Shown here piece by piece: positions 43,500 to 54,033 of a DNA stretch of 64,000 nucleotides (the first letter of the stretch is position 1; each line of letters opens with the position of its first letter). Below the pieces are notes generated by a model. It was not told the DNA's origin and did not search any database. It was given only the letters and a program-made list of their open reading frames with translations. The DNA is from DASQUK01 sp963717085 (GTDB lineage Bacteria > Actinomycetota > Acidimicrobiia > Acidimicrobiales > VFJN01), in NCBI GenBank assembly GCA_963717085.1, contig CAVQVM010000011.1, positions 124,001 through 188,000 of the forward strand. The letters run 5' to 3'. The position numbers and the translations under genes are program-made.

Positions 43500-44040
43500 C
43501 CCCCCGCACGTCGTGGTCGTCGGGTCGATGGCCGCCGGCAAGTCGACGGTCGGGCGGGCGCTGGCCGCCCGGCTGGACCGGCCGTTCCGCGACAGCGACG
43601 ACGACCTGGAGGCGACGCGGGGCCTGACGGGTCGCGCCCTGGCCGAACGCGAGGGCGTCGACGCCCTGCACCGCTGGGAAGCCGAGCACCTGCTGGCGGC
43701 GCTGGCCGGGACGAGGCCGGCGGTCGTCGCAGCGGCCGCCAGCGTGGTGGACGACGCCGCGTGCCTGGCGGCGCTCCGAGAACCGTTCGTCGTGTGGCTT
43801 CGAGCCCCCGCCGCAGTCCTGGCCCGGCGAATGGCGGACGGCACGCGGGCCGACGACCACCGCCGCACGCTCGGGGGCGCCAGCGCCGTCGCCGAGCTCG
43901 AGGCCCGCCGCGCCGACCGCTTCGCCGCCGTGGCCGACCTGACGATCGACACGGACGCCGGCGGCACGACGACGAGTCCCGACGCGATCGTGGCGACCAT
44001 CCTGGCCGCCCTGCAGCCCGCGGCGCCGGGGGCCCCCTGA
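43471..44040 (+). CDS. Shikimate-kinase-like P-loop kinase
   Basis: 189 aa from ATG 43471 (an internal GTG near 43509 is possible). P-loop VVVVGSMAAGKSTVGRALA, then RPFRDSDDDLEATRGLTGRA, the DSD motif of shikimate and gluconate kinases, and LAEREGVDALHRWEAEHL. The lid region is RMADGTRADDHRRTLGG. No other aro genes are nearby, so the substrate may be another small molecule. Confidence 0.75.
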   Translation: MSTRSSGSADPPHVVVVGSMAAGKSTVGRALAARLDRPFRDSDDDLEATRGLTGRALAEREGVDALHRWEAEHLLAALAGTRPAVVAAAASVVDDAACLAALREPFVVWLRAPAAVLARRMADGTRADDHRRTLGGASAVAELEARRADRFAAVADLTIDTDAGGTTTSPDAIVATILAALQPAAPGAP

Positions 44041-44065
44041 GCGCCGGCTCCTTCTCGTGCCCATG

Positions 44066-44113
44066 AACCTGCGGCGTTTGGCGACGCCATGGCGTCTCCT
44101 TCCGCCGCAAGTT
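44066..44113 (+). repeat. 48-bp palindromic element, copy 2
   Basis: Arms AACCTGCGGCG / CCGCCGCAAGTT with a CCATGGCG-containing loop; same length and layout as 16739-16786. Lies between the kinase and the first stress-protein gene. Confidence 0.7.
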
Positions 44114-44169
44114 CGGGGAAGGGCGTTGGTCGCTTTCACGTCAGCCGACGGAGCGACCATCCTGGGGTC

Positions 44170-45060
44170 GTGGGAGGCATCGTCGTCGGCGTCGACGGAT
44201 CGGAGCACGGCCGGCGCGCGCTCCGGTGGGCGCAGCGCGAGGCGGCGCTCCACGGCCGCGAGCTGACCGCGCTGCTGGCGTGGGGCCTGTTCGACCAACT
44301 GCACGCCGACGGAGGCGCGTCGTTCGACCCCGACTACGGGCCGACTGACGCGGCCGCCGCCCTCAACGTCATAGTCGCCGACACCCTGGGTGCCGACGCG
44401 GCCGGCGCGGTGCGGCAGGTGGTGGTGTGCGACCTGCCTGCCAGGGCGCTGCTGGACGCCGCCCGCGACGCCGACCTGCTCGTCGTGGGGCCTCGCGGGC
44501 GAGGCGAGCTGAGGGAGGTGGTGCTCGGCTCGGTGACCCAGACATGCCTCCATCACGCGCCCTGCCCGATCGCCATCGTGCGCCGGAACGACGGACCGGC
44601 GGCAGCCGGGGCGGGCGCCGGCGAGCGGGTCGTCGTCGGTGTCGACGGTTCGGAGACGTCGGACCGTGCGCTCCGCTGGGCCCTCGACGACGCGCGCGCC
44701 CGGGGCGGGATCGTCGCCGCAGTGCACGCCTGGCATGTCCCGTTCTCGATGTCGTTGACGGCGGGCACACGGGACCTCTCGGCGTTCGAGGACGCCGCCG
44801 GACGCCTGCTCGACCAGGTCGTCGATGCCACCGCGGCCGGGTACCGGGATGTGACGGTCGAGCGGGTGCTGGTCGGCGGCTCTCCCGCCGACACCCTCCT
44901 CGGCGCCGCCCGGGACGCGGCGCTCGTCGTGGTCGGCGGGCGCGGCGTCGGCGGCTTTCGCGGGCTGCTGCTCGGATCGGTCAGCCAGCAGCTGGCCCAT
45001 CATGCGCCCTGCCCAGTCGTGGTCGTCCCCGCTGCGACCTCGCGGGCCGGGCGCCGATGA
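44170..45060 (+). CDS. Tandem universal stress protein (two Usp domains)
   Basis: 296 aa from GTG 44170. Domain 1 begins GIVVGVDGSEHGRRALRWAQ with ATP-site GPRGRGELREVVLGSVTQ; domain 2 begins VVVGVDGSETSDRALRWALD with GGRGVGGFRGLLLGSVSQQL. G-x2-G-x9-G(S) nucleotide loops are intact in both. Cytoplasmic ATP-binding stress protein; double-Usp proteins are typical DosR-regulon members. First gene of the dormancy-type cluster. Confidence 0.92.
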   Translation: MGGIVVGVDGSEHGRRALRWAQREAALHGRELTALLAWGLFDQLHADGGASFDPDYGPTDAAAALNVIVADTLGADAAGAVRQVVVCDLPARALLDAARDADLLVVGPRGRGELREVVLGSVTQTCLHHAPCPIAIVRRNDGPAAAGAGAGERVVVGVDGSETSDRALRWALDDARARGGIVAAVHAWHVPFSMSLTAGTRDLSAFEDAAGRLLDQVVDATAAGYRDVTVERVLVGGSPADTLLGAARDAALVVVGGRGVGGFRGLLLGSVSQQLAHHAPCPVVVVPAATSRAGRR

Positions 45061-45074
45061 GGACCTTCGACCCT
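45060..45074 (+). promoter_or_regulatory. DosR-box-like site upstream of the PPOX-dosR operon
   Basis: AGGACCTTCGACCCT, one mismatch to RGGACTTNNGNCCYT (the mycobacterial DosR/DevR core), 36 bp before the PPOX start. Identical core recurs upstream of the stress-protein operon at 56293-56307. Confidence 0.65.
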
Positions 45075-45109
45075 GGTGGGACACCCGTCCCCCGGCCCAC
45101 CATCGAACG

Positions 45110-45550
45110 ATGGAAGTCGACCGCAACGGCCTCGAGGTGCTCGGCCGCGATGCCTGCCTGCGCCTGCTGGCCAGCGCCACCCTCGGTCGGGTCGGGGTCA
45201 GCAGCGGCGCTTTGCCGAGCGTGGTGCCGGTGAACTTCAGGTTCGACGGGCGCCAGATCCTGATCCGGACTGGTGTGGGCACGAAGCTCGACGCCGCCGT
45301 CGCCAACGCGGTGGTGGCGTTCGAGGTCGACGAGATCGACCCGGTGGCGCACACGGGCTGGAGCGTGATGGTCACCGGCATCGCCTGCGAGCTGACCGAG
45401 CCCGGCGAGCTGGCCGCGGCCCGGACGCCACCGCTCGCCCGCTGGGCGCCCGGGAACGACCACCGCGTGATCGCCATCTCGCCCGAGCTGGTGTCGGGGC
45501 GGCGCATCGTGCCCGGACTGGCGGCGCCCTCCGGGGCGGACCGGCAATGA
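45110..45550 (+). CDS. Pyridoxamine 5'-phosphate oxidase-fold protein (first of three)
   Basis: 146 aa split-barrel flavin/F420-binding protein: CLRLLASATLGRVGVSSG, LPSVVPVNFRFDGRQILIRT, GTKLDAAVANAVVAFEVDEI, SGRRIVPG. Related to the Rv3129-like and FDOR-type proteins. The cofactor (FMN or F420) is not certain. Followed by the response regulator with overlapping start/stop (ATGA), and preceded by a DosR-box-like site. Confidence 0.85.
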   Translation: MEVDRNGLEVLGRDACLRLLASATLGRVGVSSGALPSVVPVNFRFDGRQILIRTGVGTKLDAAVANAVVAFEVDEIDPVAHTGWSVMVTGIACELTEPGELAAARTPPLARWAPGNDHRVIAISPELVSGRRIVPGLAAPSGADRQ

Positions 45551-45597
45551 TGGTGACCGCCGCGGCGACGTGGCGCGATCGACCGAGAGGCACCAGC

Positions 45598-46257
45598 GTG
45601 ACGATCAGGGTGTTTCTGCTCGACGACCACGAGGTCGTCCGGCGCGGCGTTCGGGACCTGCTGGAGGCCCAGAGCGACGGCGATGTCGAGGTGGCCGGCG
45701 AGGCCGGCACCGCCGACGAGGCCTACCGCCGCATCCCGGCCGTGCGGCCCGACGTTGCCATCCTCGACGTACGCCTGCCCGATGGTGACGGGGTCGAGGT
45801 CTGCCGCGAGATCCGCTCCCGCCACCCCGAGATCCAGTGCCTGATGCTGACGTCGTTCGCCGACGACGAGGCGCTGTTCGACTCGATCATGGCCGGGGCG
45901 GCGGGCTACGTGCTCAAGCAGGTGCGTGGTAGCGACCTGGTCGACAGCGTGCGGCGGGTGGCGGCGGGCCAGTCGCTGCTCGACCCGTCGGTGACGGCCA
46001 AGGTGCTGGACCGCCTGCGGAAGGGCCCCGACGACGACCCCGCGGTCGCCCAGCTCACCGAGCAGGAACGCAAGATCCTCGACCTACTCGCCGAGGGCCT
46101 CACCAACCGCCAGATCGGCGAGCGGCTCTACCTCGCGGAAAAGACCGTCAAGAACTACGTGTCCAACCTGCTCATGAAGCTCGGCATGCACCGGCGCACC
46201 GAGGCCGCCGTCTACGCAGCCCGGCAGGCCGAACGCCGCAGGCGACAGCAGCGCTGA
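45598..46257 (+). CDS. dosR: DosR/DevR-type response regulator (NarL/LuxR family)
   Basis: 219 aa from GTG 45598 (GAGAGG upstream); ATG 45547 is an alternative. Receiver: acidic pair Asp9/Asp10, phospho-acceptor Asp57 in VAILDVRLPDG, Lys in GYVLKQ. C-terminal LuxR HTH LTEQERKILDLLAEGLTNRQ and LAEKTVKNYVSNLL then KLGMHRRTEAAV, nearly superimposable on M. tuberculosis DosR. It should activate the hypoxia/NO regulon around it. Convergent with its likely kinase. Confidence 0.92.
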   Translation: MTIRVFLLDDHEVVRRGVRDLLEAQSDGDVEVAGEAGTADEAYRRIPAVRPDVAILDVRLPDGDGVEVCREIRSRHPEIQCLMLTSFADDEALFDSIMAGAAGYVLKQVRGSDLVDSVRRVAAGQSLLDPSVTAKVLDRLRKGPDDDPAVAQLTEQERKILDLLAEGLTNRQIGERLYLAEKTVKNYVSNLLMKLGMHRRTEAAVYAARQAERRRRQQR

Positions 46258-46277
46258 GTGGCCGGGCCGGGGGTCGG

Positions 46278-47414
46278 TCATCCAATCGGCACGCGCCATT
46301 CCACGACGGTGCCGTTGGAGGTCGCGGGCCCGATGTCGAACGAGCCGCCGCGGCCGGCCGCCCGCGCGGCCATGTTGTCGAGGCCGTGGCCCCGGGGCTG
46401 GTCCGGCGCCGGCGGCCCGACGCCGTCGTCGGCGACCCGCAGCAGGAGGCCGGCGGCGTCGACGGCCACCGTGACGTCGACCCGGCCGGCCCCGGCGTGG
46501 CGGGCGACATTGGTGAGCGCCTCACGCAGGGTCGCCAGCAGGTCGACCGCCAGCCCGTCGGGCGTGGAGCTGTCGACGGGACCGTCGAACAGCACGGTCG
46601 GCTCGAAGCCGAGCGCCGCGCCGGAGTCCCGGACCAGTTCCAGGACCTGGCTGCGGACGCCGGATTCGGCGCCTCGCGTCAGGGGCTCCAGGCCGAAGAT
46701 GGCCGAGCGGATCTGCTTCACCGTCAGGTCGAGGTCGTCCACGGCGCCCTCCACCCGCCCGGCCGCAACCGCAGGGTCGGTGCGGATCAAGCCGGCAGCG
46801 CCCTGCAGCGACAGGCCGATGGCGAAGAGGCGCTGGATCACGCTGTCGTGCAGGTCGCGCGCGATGCGTTCCCGGTCCTCGAGCAGCGCCAGGTCGTGGA
46901 CGCGGGCATGGAGGCGGGCGTTCTCGATGGCGACCCCGGCGGCTGCGGCCAAGCCGACGACCAGTTCCTCGTCGACGTCCGTGAACACCTCGGCCGAGGT
47001 CTTGTCGGTGAGGTAGAGGTTGCCGAACACCTCGTCGCGCACGCGGATCGGCACGCCCAGGAACGAGCGCATCGGCGGGTGGTGCGGTGGGAAGCCGTAG
47101 CTGTCCGGGTGCTCGCGCAGGTCGGGCAGGCGCAGCGGCTTGGCGTCGACGATGAGCAGCCCCAGGATGCCGTGGCCCTCCGGGAGGTGACCGATCGCGG
47201 CGCGGATCTCGTCGTCGATGCCCACGGTGATGAACTGCGCCAGCCGCTCCCCGGTGTCGTCGAGCACTCCCAGCGCGCCGTAGCGAGCGTCGACCAGGTC
47301 GACGGCGGCCTGCACGATCCGCTCCAACATCGCCGGCAGGTCGAGGTCGCTGCCCACCGTGAGCACGGCGTCGAGCAGCCGGCGGAGGCTCCGGGGACCA
47401 GCGAACGCGCCCAT
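46278..47414 (-). CDS. DosS/DosT-type sensor histidine kinase with a single GAF domain
   Basis: 378 aa. GAF domain (residues about 12-170) closely follows DosS GAF-A: LVDARYGALGVLD, IGHLPEGHGILGLLI, and FPPHHPPMRSFLGVP, in which His112 matches heme ligand His149 of DosS. The second GAF domain of DosS/DosT is absent. HisKA_3 box ERIARDLHDSVIQRLFAIGL (His189) and HATPase (EALTNVARHAGA, VADDGVG, GHGLDNMAARA). Probably an O2/NO/CO-sensing kinase for the adjacent DosR. Confidence 0.9.
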   Translation of the reverse strand: MGAFAGPRSLRRLLDAVLTVGSDLDLPAMLERIVQAAVDLVDARYGALGVLDDTGERLAQFITVGIDDEIRAAIGHLPEGHGILGLLIVDAKPLRLPDLREHPDSYGFPPHHPPMRSFLGVPIRVRDEVFGNLYLTDKTSAEVFTDVDEELVVGLAAAAGVAIENARLHARVHDLALLEDRERIARDLHDSVIQRLFAIGLSLQGAAGLIRTDPAVAAGRVEGAVDDLDLTVKQIRSAIFGLEPLTRGAESGVRSQVLELVRDSGAALGFEPTVLFDGPVDSSTPDGLAVDLLATLREALTNVARHAGAGRVDVTVAVDAAGLLLRVADDGVGPPAPDQPRGHGLDNMAARAAGRGGSFDIGPATSNGTVVEWRVPIG

Positions 47415-47426
47415 GCGAGCCTCAGG

Positions 47427-50384
<2,958 letters not shown>

Positions 50385-50453
50385 CGAGCTGGCAGTGGAT
50401 CGCCGTGCCAGGCATCCCCGGCCGCCGCAACCTGCGCTTGGGTGTCCCGATCA

Positions 50454-50468
50454 GGGACTTTTGGCCCT
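50454..50468 (+). promoter_or_regulatory. DosR-box-like site between the P-ATPase and CBS genes (15/15 match)
   Basis: GGGACTTTTGGCCCT fits RGGACTTNNGNCCYT at every position. Lies between the divergent P-ATPase (70 bp away) and the CBS-BON-Usp gene (87 bp away), so it could serve both. Confidence 0.75.
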
Positions 50469-50554
50469 TCTGGTTGGTCCCGCGCCGACCCACACTGATT
50501 GTGGATCCGATGCAACGCAATCGGACGGTTCTCCCCAGGCAGAGGAGGTCGAAG

Positions 50555-51643
50555 ATGTTCACCGTCAGGGTCCGAGACGTCATGACCACCCCCGCGATCT
50601 CGATCGGACACACCGCGCCGTTCAAGGAGGTCGTCGACCTCATGCTCCGGCACGGCATCAGTGCCCTCCCGGTCGTCGACGACCGCGGCGCCCTGCTGGG
50701 CGTGATCAGTGACGCCGACCTCATCACCAAGCCCGCGCAGGGCGCCGGCCGCCGCCAAGGACGCACCGCAGGCAGGATCATGAGCGCTCCCGCCGACAGC
50801 GCCCACCTCGACGAGACGGTGCGCGACGTGGCCCGACGGATGATCGACGACCGCCGCAAGCACCTTCCGGTGGTTGACGGCTCCCGACGGCTCGTCGGGG
50901 TCGTCTCCCGCCGTGACCTCCTGCGGATGTTCGACAGGCCCGACGCCGACCTCGCCGCCGATGTGTCCGACGCGCTCGCAGAGGACCCGGCGCTGGACGG
51001 CCACGACGTCTCCGTGACCGCGAGGGACGGGGTGGTCACGATCGAGGGCACGGTCCGCCGGATCGACGACATCACGCACGTGCGCCGACTGGCGTGGATG
51101 GTGCCGTGTGTGGTGGACGTCGCGTGCAACTTGACGGTGGCCGAGGCGGCCGTGGCCAGCGGTGCCGGCGCGGATGCGCGCCCCGCCGCCGACGTGGAGG
51201 GGCCGGAACCCCGGCGAATCGTCGTGGGGGTCGACGGGTCGGCCGCCTCCGGTCGCGCCCTCCGCTGGGCCGCCACCGAGGCGAAGACCTGGCGGGCCGA
51301 GGTGGAGGCGGTCCACGCCTGGACCATGCCCGACCTGGGGCCCGATCCGCTCGCACGGGCACTGGCCGACCCCGACGAGCTCGAGGCGCAGGCGCGCCGC
51401 GAGCTCTGCCTCCTCGTGGACGGCGCGGACGGCGCAGGCGGCGCCGAACCGGTCGTCCCCATCTCCCGTACCGTCGTACGCGACGACCCTGCCAGCGCCA
51501 TCCTCGAGGCCAGCAGGCACGCCGACCTGCTCGTCGTGGGTTCCCGCGGCCTGGGTCCGGACGGCGATGCCGATCTCGGGGCGGTCGCCAACCGGGTCAT
51601 CCGCGAGGCGCGGTGCCCGGTCGTGGTCGTACGCCCTGACTGA
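50555..51643 (+). CDS. CBS-CBS-BON-Usp fusion protein
   Basis: 362 aa; AGGAGGTCGAAG precedes the ATG. Two CBS motifs (VRDVMTTPAISIGHTAPFKE; RRKHLPVVDGSRRLVGVVSR), a BON domain (VTARDGVVTIEGTVRRIDDI, about residues 150-200), then a Usp domain (RRIVVGVDGSAASGRALRWA to CPVVVVRPD). The CBS pair resembles Hrp1 of the DosR regulon. Binds adenosine nucleotides through CBS and probably Usp; BON suggests phospholipid contact. Four modules in one chain is unusual. Confidence 0.88.
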   Translation: MFTVRVRDVMTTPAISIGHTAPFKEVVDLMLRHGISALPVVDDRGALLGVISDADLITKPAQGAGRRQGRTAGRIMSAPADSAHLDETVRDVARRMIDDRRKHLPVVDGSRRLVGVVSRRDLLRMFDRPDADLAADVSDALAEDPALDGHDVSVTARDGVVTIEGTVRRIDDITHVRRLAWMVPCVVDVACNLTVAEAAVASGAGADARPAADVEGPEPRRIVVGVDGSAASGRALRWAATEAKTWRAEVEAVHAWTMPDLGPDPLARALADPDELEAQARRELCLLVDGADGAGGAEPVVPISRTVVRDDPASAILEASRHADLLVVGSRGLGPDGDADLGAVANRVIREARCPVVVVRPD

Positions 51644-51705
51644 CGCCCGGCTCCCCTCGACGTGTCGCCAGATCCGGGGAGTGATGCGTGGCAGGATCCG
51701 ACGCC

Positions 51706-52581
51706 ATGGACATCGGACTGTTCGCACCCCTCGGCAACGGCAATGCCTCAGCGGAGATCCTCCGGGCGCTCGGACGGGAGGCCGAGGACCGGGGCTTCGA
51801 GTCGATCTGGGTCGCCGAGCACGTGGTGCTGTTCGACGACTACGAGTCGCGGTACCCGTACGCCGCCGACGGCCGCTTCCCCGGCGGCGGGGACACCGGT
51901 CTCCTCGAGCCGCTCACCGCCCTCGCCTACCTGGCCGCGGTCACCGACCGGATCCGACTCGGCAGTGGCATCTGCCTAGTGCCGCAGCGCAACCCGGTGT
52001 ACACGGCCAAGCAGGTGGTCGACCTCGACTGCCTCTCGGGCGGTCGCGTCGACTTCGGGATCGGCGTCGGATGGCTCCGCGAGGAGTTCGAGGCCGTGGC
52101 GATGCCGTTCGCACAGCGAGGCGCGCGCACCGACGAGTACCTACAGGTGATGCGCTCACTGTGGACCGACGAGGTCTCGTCCTTCGAGGGGGAGCATTAC
52201 ACGCTGCCGGCGTGTCGCATGTACCCCAAGCCCGTCCAGCAGCCACATCCGCCCATCCACGTCGGGGGCGAGAGCACGGCGGCGATGCGTCGAGCGGCAC
52301 GGCATGGCAACGGTTGGTACTCGTTCAACCGGCTGCCCCACGAGCTCGACGAACCCCTCGAGCGGCTCGACACGATGCTCGCCGAGGAGGGCCGCAGCCG
52401 CGGCGACCTACAGCTCACGGTGTCGCCGTACTTCAACCCCGTGGACGCGGCCGCCGTGGAGGCGTATCGGGCGCGCGGCGTCGATCGCCTCGTGGTGCTG
52501 TGCCTCGCCTTCGACGTCGACGGTCTGCGCACCCAGCTCGACCACCTCGTGGCGACCGTCCTCGAGCCGGCCCTCGCCTGA
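51706..52581 (+). CDS. LLM-class (probably F420-dependent) oxidoreductase
   Basis: 291 aa luciferase-like barrel: DIGLFAPLGNGNASAEILRA, ESIWVAEHVVLFDDYESRYP, RIRLGSGICLVPQRNPVYTA, GRVDFGIGVGWLREEFEAVA, HPPIHVGGESTAAMRRAARH. Typical of actinobacterial F420-dependent LLM enzymes. Substrate unknown. 62 bp after the CBS fusion gene, without its own DosR-box-like site. Confidence 0.88.
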   Translation: MDIGLFAPLGNGNASAEILRALGREAEDRGFESIWVAEHVVLFDDYESRYPYAADGRFPGGGDTGLLEPLTALAYLAAVTDRIRLGSGICLVPQRNPVYTAKQVVDLDCLSGGRVDFGIGVGWLREEFEAVAMPFAQRGARTDEYLQVMRSLWTDEVSSFEGEHYTLPACRMYPKPVQQPHPPIHVGGESTAAMRRAARHGNGWYSFNRLPHELDEPLERLDTMLAEEGRSRGDLQLTVSPYFNPVDAAAVEAYRARGVDRLVVLCLAFDVDGLRTQLDHLVATVLEPALA

Positions 52582-52616
52582 TCGCGCCAGCGCGTCGCCT
52601 GCGGCATGCTCTCGCC

Positions 52617-53021
52617 ATGGCGAACCCGTTCCAGGTGACGATCGACGCGGCCGCCCCCCGAGCGCTGGGGGCCTTCTGGTGCGAGGTGCTCGGCTACGTC
52701 GAGCAGCCCCCACCCCCCGGCTTCGACACGTGGGAGGACGCCCTCGACGCAATGCACATCGACCGCTCCGACCCCGACCGCGCCTTCGCCATCGTCGATC
52801 CGGAGGGGGTCGGGCCCCGGGTGTTCCTCCAGAAGGTCCCGGAGGGCAAGACCGCCAAGAACCGTGTCCACCTCGACGTGCAGGTGGGGACCGACGTCAT
52901 GCACGAGCGGGCCGACGCGCTCGTCACGCTGGGGGCGACGGTCGTCGGCGAGTTCGACGAGCCCGGAGGCCACTGGATCGCCCTGCTCGACCCCGAGGGC
53001 AACGAGTTCTGCATCCAGTAG
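52617..53021 (+). CDS. Glyoxalase/bleomycin-resistance-like (VOC) protein
   Basis: 134 aa. VOC fold: FQVTIDAAAPRALGAFWCEV with LGYVEQPPPPGF, then RVFLQKVPEGKTAKNRVHLD and GGHWIALLDPEGNEFCIQ. This is the actinobacterial Glyoxalase_6-type variant. Role unknown. 35 bp after the LLM gene. Confidence 0.85.
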   Translation: MANPFQVTIDAAAPRALGAFWCEVLGYVEQPPPPGFDTWEDALDAMHIDRSDPDRAFAIVDPEGVGPRVFLQKVPEGKTAKNRVHLDVQVGTDVMHERADALVTLGATVVGEFDEPGGHWIALLDPEGNEFCIQ

Positions 53022-53047
53022 CACGAATCTGGTGGTCACCGCTCCGG

Positions 53048-53222
53048 TCACCCAGCGAGCACCTCGCGGTGGACGGCCTCGGTCTGCGACGACGGCGGCA
53101 CCCCGAGATCACGGGCGAGGGTGTCGCGGCACCGCCGGTACACGCGGAGCGCCTCGGCCCGGTTGCCCCGGCCCATGTGCAGTCGCATCAGCCGGACATA
53201 GCCGGTTTCGCGATAGGGCTCC
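53048..53222 (-). pseudogene. 3' remnant of an AfsR/SARP-type regulator (BTAD domain)
   Basis: Minus strand reads LEPYRETGYVRLMRLHMGRG and NRAEALRVYRRCRDTLARDL ending HREVLAG, the end of a bacterial transcriptional activator domain. Similarity stops at about 53222. The DNA-binding N-terminus is missing. Confidence 0.6.
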
Positions 53223-53384
53223 AACGCCGAGCGGGACGAGATCCGCACCCAGCAGACGCGGGCCTATCGCTGGACCTTCCTCGTGTCGGGCCTGGAGCAC
53301 CCCAACTTCGTGCGCATCGTGGAGCAGCTGACCGACGCCGGCACCGGCAAGCTCGCGACGGCGGCGCACGCGCTGGCGGCCTGA
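53223..53384 (+). pseudogene. 3' remnant of an unidentified gene
   Basis: Plus strand reads NAERDEIRTQQTRAYRWTFL, VSGLEHPNFVRIVEQLTDAG, TGKLATAAHALAA, stop. Codon use is typical of the genome, but no start exists: the frame abuts the regulator remnant. Could be the C-terminus of a helical oxygenase-like protein; not assigned. Confidence 0.5.
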
Positions 53385-53409
53385 CCCGACCGGGTTGGAC
53401 CGGGAACCC

Positions 53410-53886
53410 TCAGACCCGCCTGGGGACGTTGCCCGCCAGGGTGCACATCATCCTCATCACCCGATGCCCGGTGTCGGCGGTCGGGGCGAACATCAGCGGG
53501 CAGCCGCCGTCGATCACCTTGATGCCGTGCTGCCGGCCGTAGTCCGCAGCCGCCTTGGACGCGCTTCCGGCGCCGAACGATCGGTGCATCCACACATGCG
53601 TGATGCCCAGCTCGTCGCACTCGCGCATCGTCGCCTCCGCCGTCTCCGGCCGCGTGGCGATCACCACTGCGTCGACGCCACCCGGGATCGACTTGAGGTC
53701 GTGGTGGCAGACGTCGCCTTCGACCTCGTCGGCGTTGGGGTTGACGGCGAACACCTCGTAGCCGCGCTCGCGTAACCGCCGGTACACGACATTGCTGCCA
53801 TGGTCACGGGGGTTCCGGGATACGCCGGTGACGGCAATCCTCCTGTTGGCCAGGAACTCCGTTGCGGCGTCCTTGATCTTCTCCAT
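53410..53886 (-). CDS. CoA-binding (Rossmann) domain protein
   Basis: 158 aa. CoA_binding_2 fold: FLANRRIAVTGVSRNPRDHG, GYEVFAVNPNADEVEGDVCH, GGVDAVVIATRPETAEATMR, HVWMHRSFGAGSASKAA, VIDGGCPLMFAP. Similar to YccU-type CoA-binding proteins. A DosR-box-like palindrome lies 112 bp upstream. May bind acyl-CoA under non-replicating conditions; that is inference. Confidence 0.88.
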   Translation of the reverse strand: MEKIKDAATEFLANRRIAVTGVSRNPRDHGSNVVYRRLRERGYEVFAVNPNADEVEGDVCHHDLKSIPGGVDAVVIATRPETAEATMRECDELGITHVWMHRSFGAGSASKAAADYGRQHGIKVIDGGCPLMFAPTADTGHRVMRMMCTLAGNVPRRV

Positions 53887-53997
53887 GGTTCCTCCGTTCC
53901 TGCACGGACGCTCCGCTCCGTGAAACGCATGTCTCCTCTGTCGTCCACGATGCGGCACCCGGCGGCTCCGTGATCAGGGGCCAACGGCACGCGGCCG

Positions 53998-54012
53998 GGG
54001 GACCTTGGTCCC
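53998..54012 (-). promoter_or_regulatory. DosR-box-like palindrome upstream of the CoA-binding gene
   Basis: GGGACCTTGGTCCCC within the palindrome GGGGACC-TT-GGTCCCC (two mismatches to the DosR core). In the gap between the CoA-transferase stop and the CoA-binding start. Confidence 0.5.
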
Positions 54013-54033
54013 CGCCGTTGGCGTGCGGGCCGA

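Noticed and set aside
44100..44170. DosR box before the first Usp gene
   Set aside because: No sequence near RGGACTTNNGNCCYT found in the 130 bp upstream.
43426..45825. 799-codon minus-strand open frame
   Set aside because: Antisense to the kinase, Usp and PPOX genes, all of which have clear motifs.
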